The position numbers were made by a program, and so were the translations under genes. Source: Paenibacillus_E sp040812395 (GTDB lineage: Bacteria; Bacillota; Bacilli; Paenibacillales; NBRC-103111). From it: a stretch of 64,000 nt of DNA. This document shows, in pieces, positions 39,694 through 47,475 of this stretch. Location: positions 159,363 to 223,362 of the forward strand of contig NZ_JBFNXH010000009.1 of the NCBI RefSeq assembly GCF_040812395.1. Direction: 5' to 3'. How positions within the stretch are numbered: the first letter of the stretch is position 1; the number at the start of each line of letters is the position of its first letter. Below the pieces are notes generated by a model. The model had not been told where the DNA came from. It made no database searches and was given only the letters and a program-made list of their open reading frames with translations.

Positions 39694-41510
39694 TAGCAAG
39701 AATTGGCCATTGGCCGCTATCCATCAAGCTGTGGGGTGCTTTTGCCGCCTTGACCTTATTCATTTTCACCTTGCTCGCTGTCCTGCTGCCTTGGACACTA
39801 AAAGGTTTTTTTACAGAACAACTTTATGATATTTTGTTGGATACACAGAGCGGTCTACAAGTCGAGCAAGGACAAATGGCGTCCCCTGCGCTTCGACTCT
39901 CGACACCGATTAGAATTACCTCCTCTAGCATAATCCAAGAGAGCGTACCTTCAAAACAGTTTATCGTAGGCTTTAAAGGCAGCGAAACAGAACCCTCAGA
40001 TACGATGACTATGCCTGATGCAGCGTTCACTGCCCAGATCATGGCGCCACTGGAGGGACCTGCGATCCGACACTTCATGATCAGCGAAAACGGGCTGCCA
40101 GCAGCGACAATTCCATCGGCCGAGATCGGCGAACCCTTTATACAAGCGATGGAAAAGGATGCCTTCACGCAGATCGTGCCCGTTGAGAAATATACACGGA
40201 GCATTGATAACAAGAGCATTTTCTATGTCATTCGCAAAGAAATTTTTCAAGGCAAGCCGAACTTCATCGTCTCTTACGCTTGGGGCAACTATCGGAACGA
40301 CCTCGTCATGACGATGTTCGGGAGGCTTATGTTGCTCATGGTCGGCCTCATTGTTATTAGCTGGCTGCCATGCTTGGCATTGGCCCGTTATTTTACAAGG
40401 CCTCTCGTGCAGATGGAACGTCATGTGGGACGGCTGGCTGAGCGTGACTGGCATGAGCCGTTGGAGACTGGACGGAAAGATGAAATCGGCCGACTGGCGA
40501 ACGCGATTGATTCCATGCGGCAACGGCTGATCAGGCAGGACCGCGCGCAGCAATTTTTCCTGCAGCACACCTCTCACGAACTGAAAACACCCGTAATGGT
40601 CATCCTCAGCTACGCGCAATCCATCCAAGACGGTGTCTTTCCCAAAGGCACGCTGAATGATAGCGTAAACGTCATTCTTACAGAGAGCGAGCGGCTGGAA
40701 AAGCGGATTCGCGACTTGCTGCTGCTGAATAAGCTGAATTATTTGACCGCCAGAGAGAAACCGTTCCAGCCCTTTGACCTCCAAAAGGTTCTCGACGATG
40801 TTGTAGAACGGCTTCGATATAGACGGCCCGAAATTCGGTGGGATATAAGCACCTCGCCTCGTCTCCAAATGAACGGTGATGCCGAACAATGGAAAGTAGC
40901 CTTGGAAAATATTCTCGACAACCAACTGCGCTATGCCAGTACCTGCATTCGCATCACAGTTAAGCCGGTCACAGCCGTCAGCCAACCGCGAAAGCAGCGG
41001 CAACAGAAACATGAAATGCAGCAAGATGAAGAGCAGCGAGATCAACAGCAGCAAGATCAAGAGCAGCAAGATCATCATCAAACTCAGCAACAACATACAC
41101 AGCAGCAGCTTGATCATGAACTGCTACGATATGAACAGAAGCAACAAAAGCGAAAACAACAACAACAACAACAACATGAAGCTGGAAGCAGCTCGTTTAA
41201 CCAGCCAATACTTCGAATTGGCAACGACGGTCCCCCTCTCGATCAGGCCATTGCGGACAATCTCTTCGAGCCATTCCGCTCTGGGGGGGACGGTCAATTC
41301 GGCCTCGGTCTCGCCATCGTGAAGCAAATCACTGAGCACCATGGCATGGCCGTCCGCGCCGTTAATGAAGACGACGGTGTCGCGTTCTATATCGAGCCCA
41401 AAGTGAATGAGCGAGTGAAAGAAAGAGAAAAAGAGAAAGAGAAAGAGAAGGAGAAAGGGAAAGGCAAAGGCAAATTCTCGAAAGCAGACCCGAAGAATGA
41501 GATCGCCTAA
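39690..41510 (+). CDS. Sensor histidine kinase with Gln-rich insertion and charged tail
   Basis: 606 residues. Two membrane helices (about 10-35 and 208-232) enclose an extracellular domain of about 170 residues. HAMP follows, then the histidine in Q-H-T-S-H-E-L-K-T-P near 293, the N box (L-E-N-I-L-D-N-Q-L-R-Y-A) near 410 and G boxes in I-G-N-D-G-P-P and F-G-L-G-L-A-I. Between the N and G1 boxes, residues about 432-497 are a low-complexity insertion rich in Gln, Glu, Asp and His (DNA 40983-41195, including a CAA repeat). The tail from about 571 is a Lys-Glu repeat. The core boxes remain intact, so activity is plausible. Similar in plan to CssS. Confidence 0.87.
   Translation: MIARIGHWPLSIKLWGAFAALTLFIFTLLAVLLPWTLKGFFTEQLYDILLDTQSGLQVEQGQMASPALRLSTPIRITSSSIIQESVPSKQFIVGFKGSETEPSDTMTMPDAAFTAQIMAPLEGPAIRHFMISENGLPAATIPSAEIGEPFIQAMEKDAFTQIVPVEKYTRSIDNKSIFYVIRKEIFQGKPNFIVSYAWGNYRNDLVMTMFGRLMLLMVGLIVISWLPCLALARYFTRPLVQMERHVGRLAERDWHEPLETGRKDEIGRLANAIDSMRQRLIRQDRAQQFFLQHTSHELKTPVMVILSYAQSIQDGVFPKGTLNDSVNVILTESERLEKRIRDLLLLNKLNYLTAREKPFQPFDLQKVLDDVVERLRYRRPEIRWDISTSPRLQMNGDAEQWKVALENILDNQLRYASTCIRITVKPVTAVSQPRKQRQQKHEMQQDEEQRDQQQQDQEQQDHHQTQQQHTQQQLDHELLRYEQKQQKRKQQQQQQHEAGSSSFNQPILRIGNDGPPLDQAIADNLFEPFRSGGDGQFGLGLAIVKQITEHHGMAVRAVNEDDGVAFYIEPKVNERVKEREKEKEKEKEKGKGKGKFSKADPKNEIA
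40983..41195 (+). repeat. Low-complexity CAG/CAA tract inside the kinase gene
   Basis: The segment codes for stretches such as Q-Q-Q-Q, E-Q-Q-D and Q-K-Q-Q-K-R-K, and includes a run of CAA units at about 41156-41177. Its base use (A-rich, CAG/CAA/GAT/AAG) is unlike the rest of the gene. A second repetitive stretch of GAGAAA-like units lies at about 41400-41470. Both keep the reading frame, so slippage would change length but not frame. Confidence 0.85.
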
Positions 41511-41605
41511 CCCTCGATGATTCCGTCGAGGAAGTCCACCTGAAACACATAGCATGAACGGAACGTCAGTACTCTATTTGCATCATTTTCTCCGTCCTGC
41601 GTTCT

Positions 41606-41738
41606 GAACGGAACGTAGTTCCCTTATTCCCGCTCTTTTGCTTGAAATACCGGCTTTTGCACAGAAATAAGGCACCTATGTTCCGCGAAAGCAACAGAAT
41701 AACGCTTACAACCAAAAATAAGGCACACACGTTCCGCT
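41606..41738. repeat. Three further copies of the GTTCCGC intergenic repeat
   Basis: Reverse copy at 41606-41629 (GAACGGAACGTAGTTCCC, then TTATT), forward copies at 41665-41687 (AATAAGGCACCTATGTTCCGC) and 41716-41738 (AATAAGGCACACACGTTCCGC). The forward consensus agrees with the copies at 13-35 and 15035-15217. The remainder of the gap 41511-41931 holds no gene; a purine-rich AAGCGAAGCGAAGGGAAACG stretch lies near 41790. Confidence 0.72.
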
Positions 41739-41931
41739 AACCGATCGGCATGTTTGGATTCCGGCACTATCCTTCGTCTCCAAAGCGCGAAGCGAAGCGA
41801 AGGGAAACGAAGGGAAACGCCCTTGTAAAGCTTGCCAAACCACATGAAAAGCCCGCACCACCAAGTCCGCATACTTATGCGTCATGGTCATGCGGGCTTT
41901 TGATCAATCGAGGCTACCTTGCGCCTTACGC

Positions 41932-42663
41932 TTACGCTTTTCCTTTAATTTCCTCAAGCGGCTTGTGGTTGCCATACTTCGGATACTCGCGAGTCGATGG
42001 AGCCGCCCAGTTCACAGCGTTGCTAATGACTCGGCGGATTTGCTCGTTGTAGTACGTGCGGTACGTCTCATGACCCGGACGGAAGTAGAAAATCTTCCCG
42101 TTGCCGCGGTTGAACGTGCAGCCGCTGCGGAACACCTCGCCGCCTTCGAACCAGCTCACCATAATCAGCTCATCCGGCTGCGGAATGTCGAAATGCTCCC
42201 CGTACATTTCCTCAGCCTCGAGCTCGATGTATTCGCCGATGCCTTCAACGATCGGATGCCCTGGAGCAACGACCCACAGGCGCTCTTTCTCGTCGGCTTC
42301 ACGCCATTTGAGATCACAGGAAGTGCCCATCAGCTTCTTAAACACTTTGGAGAAGTGGCCGGAGTGAAGCACGATAAGCCCCATGCCTTTCAACACACGC
42401 TCTTGAACGCGGTTTACAATCGCATCTTGCACTTCGTCATGCGCTTTATGTCCCCACCAGATGAGTACATCGGTGTTATTCAGTACTTCTTCCGACAGGC
42501 CGTGCTCAGCGTCATCCAGTGTTGCATAAGTAACATCAACAGCCTCGCCCAATCCTTCGCCGATTGCGGTATGAATGCCTTGCGGATAGGCAGCGCGCAC
42601 GATTTCGCTTTCTTTTTCATGACGGTATTCATTCCATACGGTAACTTTTAGCTTCTGACTCAT
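41932..42663 (-). CDS. ThuA-like domain protein
   Basis: 243 residues. The segments V-T-V-W-N-E-Y-R-H-E at the N-terminus, D-V-L-I-W-W-G-H-K-A-H near 65, G-L-I-V-L-H-S-G-H near 95 and the late Y-F-R-P-G-H-E-T-Y are the pattern of the ThuA family (glutamine-amidotransferase-like fold, named from trehalose utilisation in Sinorhizobium). The fold lacks the nucleophilic cysteine of true amidotransferases. A role in sugar metabolism is inferred from the family and from the divergent AraC-type regulator at 42872. GGAGGG lies before the start. Confidence 0.88.
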   Translation of the reverse strand: MSQKLKVTVWNEYRHEKESEIVRAAYPQGIHTAIGEGLGEAVDVTYATLDDAEHGLSEEVLNNTDVLIWWGHKAHDEVQDAIVNRVQERVLKGMGLIVLHSGHFSKVFKKLMGTSCDLKWREADEKERLWVVAPGHPIVEGIGEYIELEAEEMYGEHFDIPQPDELIMVSWFEGGEVFRSGCTFNRGNGKIFYFRPGHETYRTYYNEQIRRVISNAVNWAAPSTREYPKYGNHKPLEEIKGKA

Positions 42664-42871
42664 TGGTTATTTCCCTCCAAGACAACGTATTCATTCATAG
42701 TTCAAGTATATTCATTTACCCCACTGAAATAAATGCATGATCCTGCTCACTTCTTATTCAAAAGTGTCCATCGTTTCTCGGACATGCTATACTTAATACT
42801 GATCTATCATACTCAAATTTACTCAAGTATTATTCAAAAATGTCCTTTCAATTAGCGAGGTATACGTTGCT

Positions 42872-43807
42872 ATGGATCATCTAAACCATTCTTCCGCTGA
42901 AATTATGAATGAAGAAGTCATTTATCAGAATCCTCTCCTATTCCTGAAAATATGGGAAATTAGCATCGACACGCCGAATTCTGTGGTGCCAGATCCGTGG
43001 CATTGGCACTATCACAAACAGGTCGAATTCCTTGTCGTAACCGAGGGCCATCTTGGCATTCAAACCAAACACGACTTTACCGTCATGGGACCTGGCGATG
43101 TCATCGTGCTAGGTTCCTCTCAGCTGCACAGGACCCATAAGCAGTCGACCACTCCGCTGCGGCAGATCGTGTTTCAAATTGATTTAACCCAGCATTTTGA
43201 TCTGGGGACGATGTCCTATCTGCACTGCTTCTCCGAGCTTACGCATCCGCTCGAGCAATTTAATGATGTATTCCGGGCGAATGAAGCCGTCAAGCGTGCG
43301 GCTTACACCCTCATTATGGACATCTATAAGGAATCTCAATCGCGCAAGCTTGGATACGAGCTTGCCATCTCCGCTGCGATCAAGAGTCTGCTGCTCCTGA
43401 TGCTGCGCAATGATAGCCGGGATTTCTCCAGTCTTACCGAGGAAAATGGGCTGTCCCGTTTGCGCCCAGCGCTCGATTATATCGACCAGAATCTTGGCGA
43501 GAAAATAACTGTTGAAGAAGTATGCGGCTTACTCAACCTAAGCTATCACTACTTTATTAAATATTTCAAAAAAATCATGGGCCTTTCCTTCGTCGATTAC
43601 GTCAATTATAAACGCATCAAAAAAGCCGAGCGCCTCCTTCTGACCGGAGACCTCAGCATGATGGACGTCAGCTTTGAGGTGGGCATTCTGAACATGGCGC
43701 AGTTCTATAAGCTGTTCAAGCGCCATAATCAATGCTCGCCCAAAGAATTCAAACAGCGCATGCGCAGTAAGACAAGTCTGACGCAAGCGCTCGCATTGAC
43801 GGACTAG
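42872..43807 (+). CDS. AraC family regulator with cupin sensor domain
   Basis: 311 residues. The first 150 residues form a cupin-type sensor (W-H-W-H-Y-H-K-Q-V-E-F, then G-H-L-G-I-Q-T and G-P-G-D-V-I-V-L). The last 100 residues hold two helix-turn-helix motifs: I-T-V-E-E-V-C-G-L-L-N-L-S-Y-H-Y-F-I-K-Y-F-K-K and L-S-M-M-D-V-S-F-E-V-G-I-L-N-M-A-Q-F-Y, closing with the P-K-E-F-K signature. It is divergent from the ThuA-like gene, its likely target, over a 208-base shared region. Ligand unknown, probably a carbohydrate. Confidence 0.9.
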   Translation: MDHLNHSSAEIMNEEVIYQNPLLFLKIWEISIDTPNSVVPDPWHWHYHKQVEFLVVTEGHLGIQTKHDFTVMGPGDVIVLGSSQLHRTHKQSTTPLRQIVFQIDLTQHFDLGTMSYLHCFSELTHPLEQFNDVFRANEAVKRAAYTLIMDIYKESQSRKLGYELAISAAIKSLLLLMLRNDSRDFSSLTEENGLSRLRPALDYIDQNLGEKITVEEVCGLLNLSYHYFIKYFKKIMGLSFVDYVNYKRIKKAERLLLTGDLSMMDVSFEVGILNMAQFYKLFKRHNQCSPKEFKQRMRSKTSLTQALALTD

Positions 43808-43837
43808 CTGAACGATGAGCTTCGTTCAGGTCTGCTG

Positions 43838-44030
43838 TTTACATGGAATTCCTCCAGTTAATCTGGCCGTTTCCCATCTGATTTGCGCATTTACATGGAA
43901 TTTCTCCTGCTAAAAGCAGCAATTCCGTGCGTTTCAACGGAAATAGATCCAATTAGCGGTAGAAATTCCTGTTATCTAGTTGTTCGCGCAAATAGCCACG
44001 TAGTTAACTGGACTTTTTCCAGTTGCTAGT
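43838..44030. repeat. Second family of short intergenic repeats
   Basis: TTTACATGGAATTCCTCC (43838-43855) and TTTACATGGAATTTCTCC (43890-43907) are two copies of the same element, followed by CAGTTAAT or TGCTAAAA. Degenerate relatives continue with TTTCAACGGAAATAGATCC (about 43932) and GTTAACTGGACTTTTTCC (about 44003). The gap 43808-44156 shows no gene. A related GTAACTGGAAATAATCG lies near 14990. Confidence 0.6.
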
Positions 44031-44156
44031 CATCTTCACTAAGCTCGCAAAGCCTATTAGCGTTCGTGACAGATCTTTTTGCTGGCTGGCTCGCCGCCCA
44101 GAGCCATTCAAGAGCGAAAACGCAGCGCCATGCAAAGCCGCACGAACTAATGCCCA

Positions 44157-44978
44157 TCAAGGCAGAAAGCCTTGATGGCTCACCAACACACGCTCCTGCG
44201 GAAAATGCCGCAGGAGCTGTTCCTGTACGCGCGCGTACGCTTCCCGACTGTACCAGTCGTCCAGCCCGAGCGCGGCATAGATCGTGCGCACGCCGATGCG
44301 TTCCGTGCGCCTGCCCTTACTGCCATCGCCCATGAAATAATCGTCGATGCACACCCGGTCCACGATGCCTGCAAGCTGCTCGGCGAATCCCTCCGAGCAG
44401 GGCAGCACTGGCGCTATCGTGGCCTGCACCGGGATGCCGCGAGCGGTAAGCTCGCGCAGAGCATTGAGCCGCGCCGGAATCGGCGGCGCGGAGGGCGTGA
44501 ACGCTCGGCGGACCTCCTCGCGGTCCGTCTCGACCGTCATGCTGACGCGCACACGCTCGCCGAGCTGCGCCAGCAAGTCCATATCGCGCGTCACCAGCGG
44601 ACTGCGCGTCTGCACGAACAAGAAGTCAGGCGGATTGTCCGCCATGACGCCCAGCAGCGACCGTGTCAATCGCTCGCGATACTCGACCGGTTGATACGGG
44701 TCCGTGCTGGATGACATGAAAATGGTCACGGAGCCTTGACGCTTGGCCTTGGCCAGCTCGCGTTCCAGAAGTGCCGCCGCATTTTCTTTCACATCGACCC
44801 AGCCGCCCCACTCCCCTTCTCGAAACAAGGCGACTGGCATTTGCCGCACATAGCAGTAGGAGCAAGCGAACGCGCAGCCCGTGTAGGGATTTAGCGTGTG
44901 CGTGTATCCCTCCAGATAGCCGCTTGCCTTATTCAGTAGGTGCTTGGGTGACTTTCTCGCCAATTTGGGCTGCACCAT
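44157..44978 (-). CDS. Radical SAM protein, SplB-related
   Basis: About 273 residues. The [4Fe-4S] motif is C-A-F-A-C-S-Y-C-Y-V near residue 35, in the arrangement C-x3-C-x2-C. T-H-T-L-N-P-Y-T-G precedes it and I-F-M-S-S-S-T-D-P-Y-Q-P and T-R-S-P-L-V-T-R-D follow, the pattern of the Rv2578c/SPL-related group. Members are often annotated as spore photoproduct lyase-like, but true SplB has a different C-terminus, so DNA repair is only suggested. The gene is part of a minus-strand run with ogt-like and adaA-like genes. Start at 44978, with GGAGTGAGG upstream. Confidence 0.87.
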   Translation of the reverse strand: MVQPKLARKSPKHLLNKASGYLEGYTHTLNPYTGCAFACSYCYVRQMPVALFREGEWGGWVDVKENAAALLERELAKAKRQGSVTIFMSSSTDPYQPVEYRERLTRSLLGVMADNPPDFLFVQTRSPLVTRDMDLLAQLGERVRVSMTVETDREEVRRAFTPSAPPIPARLNALRELTARGIPVQATIAPVLPCSEGFAEQLAGIVDRVCIDDYFMGDGSKGRRTERIGVRTIYAALGLDDWYSREAYARVQEQLLRHFPQERVLVSHQGFLP

Positions 44979-45011
44979 GTGCCTCACTCCTAACCTTACC
45001 CACTTGACCAG

Positions 45012-45584
45012 CTAAACACTCGCAAGCTTTGAAGCAGCGCGCTGACCAGATTTGCTTTTTTCCAACAACAACAAGCTCTCTTTAGTCTGGATTCCGCCTC
45101 TGTAACCCGTTAGCGAACCATCCTTCCCCAGAACGCGATGGCAAGGCACAACGACGAGAACAGGGTTTGCGCCAATCGCGGTTCCTACCGCGCGTACAGC
45201 TTTGGCTTTCTCCAGCTTGCCGGCAATCTGCGAATAACTGCTGATACCTCCATGCGGGATTCCCTGCAGCTCCTGCCAGACAGCCATTTGAAATGGCGTG
45301 CCGCGCAAATCCAAAGGAAGCGTAAATGAGGTGCGCCGCCCGCTCAAATACGCTTCAATCTGCACAATATAGGGCTGAAGGGCGCTCAGATCCTGCAAAA
45401 CTTCAAGTTCAGGCGCCTGTTTTCTCACCCAGTTCAGCAGACCTGACCAAGCCTCATCCTCTTCATAAGAAGATGGCGACTTCGTCATAAACTGCAAGTA
45501 ACACAATCCCCGTTCGGTTGCCGCAATGAGCACATCCCATCTATCCACATGAGCAATTGTCCAATATACGGGCTTTTTTTGCAT
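45012..45584 (-). CDS. adaB: Methylated-DNA-protein cysteine methyltransferase (AdaB/Ogt)
   Basis: 190 residues. The active-site motif V-V-V-P-C-H-R-V is at residues 145-151 with the acceptor cysteine at 148. The helix-turn-helix region T-P-F-Q-M-A-V-W-Q-E-L and the S-Y-S-Q-I-A and A-V-R-A-V-G-T-A-I-G-A-N-P segments are complete. The protein takes the methyl group from O6-methylguanine in a single suicide reaction. It follows the AdaA-like gene by 24 bases, as in the adaAB operon of Bacillus subtilis, so transcription is probably driven by methylated AdaA. Confidence 0.93.
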   Translation of the reverse strand: MQKKPVYWTIAHVDRWDVLIAATERGLCYLQFMTKSPSSYEEDEAWSGLLNWVRKQAPELEVLQDLSALQPYIVQIEAYLSGRRTSFTLPLDLRGTPFQMAVWQELQGIPHGGISSYSQIAGKLEKAKAVRAVGTAIGANPVLVVVPCHRVLGKDGSLTGYRGGIQTKESLLLLEKSKSGQRAASKLASV

Positions 45585-45607
45585 GATAAGTCCCCCTTAG
45601 GTTATGG

Positions 45608-46165
45608 TTATAGTGTCTGACCCGAAAAATGATGGGCCTGACGGAATTCCGTCGGCGTCAAACCGGTTTTCTTTTGGAATAGCGTTGCAAAATGCGCTGC
45701 ACTAGGAATCCCCACCTGCACGGCGATCACATGCATCGCCAAGTCTGTCTCTATCAAAAGCCGCTTCGCAGCATCGATTCGCACTTGCTGAAGATACAGT
45801 AAAGGCGTTATGCCTTTCACTCGTTTGAACGTTCGCTGGAGATGATAGGCGCTAGCATAAAACTGCTCCGCAAGAACAGCCAGCGTCTGCGGCTCTGCAA
45901 ATCTTTCTTCCATGTGTTGTGCAATGTGCTCCACCCACTCTTCATCAGGCAATCTTAAACCGTCGGGTCGGCATCGTTTGCATGGACGATAGCTTTCCGC
46001 TAAAGCCTCCTGCATGGTAGAAAAAATGCGGACATGCTCTCTGTTCGGCAGCCTGGATTTGCACGAAGGCCTGCAAAAAATACCTGTTGTCTTTACCGCA
46101 TACAGAAACCTGCCATCATACGCCGTATTATTTTCAACAATTGCTTTCCAGTACTCTCCGTTCAT
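45608..46165 (-). CDS. adaA: AdaA-type methylphosphotriester sensor and activator
   Basis: About 185 residues. The N-terminal Ada zinc domain has four cysteines at residues 31, 35, 62 and 65 (F-C-R-P-S-C and P-C-K-R-C); one takes the methyl group from phosphotriesters. The C-terminal half is an AraC-type domain (L-A-V-L-A-E-Q-F-Y-A-S, then I-A-V-Q-V-G-I-P-S-A-A-H-F-A-T-L-F-Q-K) that activates repair genes. The start at 46165 has GAGGGGAGC upstream. It is divergent from alkA and lies directly ahead of adaB. Confidence 0.93.
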   Translation of the reverse strand: MNGEYWKAIVENNTAYDGRFLYAVKTTGIFCRPSCKSRLPNREHVRIFSTMQEALAESYRPCKRCRPDGLRLPDEEWVEHIAQHMEERFAEPQTLAVLAEQFYASAYHLQRTFKRVKGITPLLYLQQVRIDAAKRLLIETDLAMHVIAVQVGIPSAAHFATLFQKKTGLTPTEFRQAHHFSGQTL

Positions 46166-46340
46166 GGCTGCTCCCCTCATCGCTCTGTCATCCTACAAGC
46201 TCAGTATACCCAAACTGCCTTGCACTTGTAAGAGATCTGGAATGAGAAAGCAAGATTACGAAAGCTCCTATCAGCGATAATAAGAGGAAGAACAGCGATC
46301 TGACCGACTATGACATATAGATAATTAAAGGAGAATTTTC

Positions 46341-47297
46341 ATGCCTAATCCGCAACCCTTCCACCCTTCGAACATGCAATGGGACGCCTCTTCCGGCTGC
46401 TTGCTCCTGCCGCTTCCCAAACCGTTCAGTTACGGACAAAATCTCGGATACCTGTCCCGCTCCACAAATGAAATCTTATTCCATGTGGATAACTTGAATA
46501 TTTACAAGTTGCTGCCCGTTGGGGATAAACACGTACTTATCGCTATCCACAGCGAAAGTGATCGGCAACTGAGCGTGCGTTTTATCGCTGATGGGAGTCA
46601 AGCTAGCCCGCCAGACACTTCTACACTCGAAGCTGTAGCCCGCTATGTGTGGGAGTGGTTCGATCTGGAGCGAGATCTCGCTCCTTTTTACGAAATGGCT
46701 GATGGAGATCCTCTGCTGCGCCAGGTTGCGCAGGATTTCTACGGGCTTCGCCTCTTGGGCATCCCGGATCTATTCGAAGCGATGAGCTGGGGGATTATTG
46801 GTCAGCAAATCAATCTTACTTTTGCGTATACGCTCAAAAGACGTCTTGTCGAAGCCTTCGGCACCCGACTCGATTGGGATGGCCGCAGCTACTGGGCATT
46901 TCCTGCACCGGACGTAATAGCAGCGCTAAGCCCGGAAGCTTTGACTGCTTTGCAATTCACAGGCAAAAAAGCAGAATACTTGATCGGCGTAGCCACATTG
47001 ATGGCTGAGGGTACGCTCTCGAAAGCGAAATTGCTCGCACTGCCTAATCTTCAAGCGATGGAAAAAGAGCTGCTGAGCATACGCGGAATCGGCCCATGGA
47101 CGGCCAACTATGTCCTGATGCGCTGCCTGCGGGAAGCATCCGCTTTCCCAATTGCCGATGTCGGCCTGCATAACGCGCTTAAGCATGTTATGGGCTTGAC
47201 GGAAAAGCCTTCGCTCTCCGACATCCGCGGGCTTGCAGCCCCCTGGTCAGGTTGGGAGGCTTACGCCACTTTTTATTTATGGCGGGTGCTGTATTAA
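46341..47297 (+). CDS. alkA: DNA-3-methyladenine glycosylase (AlkA type)
   Basis: 318 residues. The helix-hairpin-helix and catalytic region is L-L-S-I-R-G-I-G-P-W-T-A-N-Y-V-L-M-R near residue 235, and the catalytic aspartate follows in F-P-I-A-D-V-G-L. The N-terminal AlkA-type beta domain is present (residues 1-110), and S-W-G-I-I-G-Q-Q-I-N lies near 150. The enzyme removes alkylated purines. It is divergent from adaA with a 175-base gap, which is the classical ada regulon layout. Confidence 0.92.
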   Translation: MPNPQPFHPSNMQWDASSGCLLLPLPKPFSYGQNLGYLSRSTNEILFHVDNLNIYKLLPVGDKHVLIAIHSESDRQLSVRFIADGSQASPPDTSTLEAVARYVWEWFDLERDLAPFYEMADGDPLLRQVAQDFYGLRLLGIPDLFEAMSWGIIGQQINLTFAYTLKRRLVEAFGTRLDWDGRSYWAFPAPDVIAALSPEALTALQFTGKKAEYLIGVATLMAEGTLSKAKLLALPNLQAMEKELLSIRGIGPWTANYVLMRCLREASAFPIADVGLHNALKHVMGLTEKPSLSDIRGLAAPWSGWEAYATFYLWRVLY

Positions 47298-47304
47298 CCT
47301 ATTC

Positions 47305-47362
47305 ACACACAACGAAAACCACCTCGCGACGGACCCTCGCAGGGTGGTTTTCGTTGTGTTTT
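47305..47362 (+). terminator. Terminator after alkA
   Basis: ACACAACGAAAACCACC (47306-47322) pairs exactly with GGTGGTTTTCGTTGTGT (47343-47359), followed by TTTTCC. It ends alkA and shields it from the convergent carrier-protein operon. Confidence 0.88.
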
Positions 47363-47475
47363 CCTCTATTACCATTTGCCCTCCATAGCTCCGCTCGCTA
47401 CCCAGCGCCGCTACCAAATCCGCAAACAATTCCTTTTGCGCTTCCTATTTCAACAACACCTGCACACTCTCCGCC

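Noticed and set aside
39996..41117. 373-residue minus-strand frame opposite the second histidine kinase
   Set aside because: Antisense to conserved kinase boxes; the leucine-rich start mirrors the CAG/CAA tract of the real gene.
41786..41820. Purine-rich AAGCGAAGCGAAGGGAAACG repeat as a CRISPR or tandem array
   Set aside because: Only two or three short imperfect units, no spacers, no cas genes.
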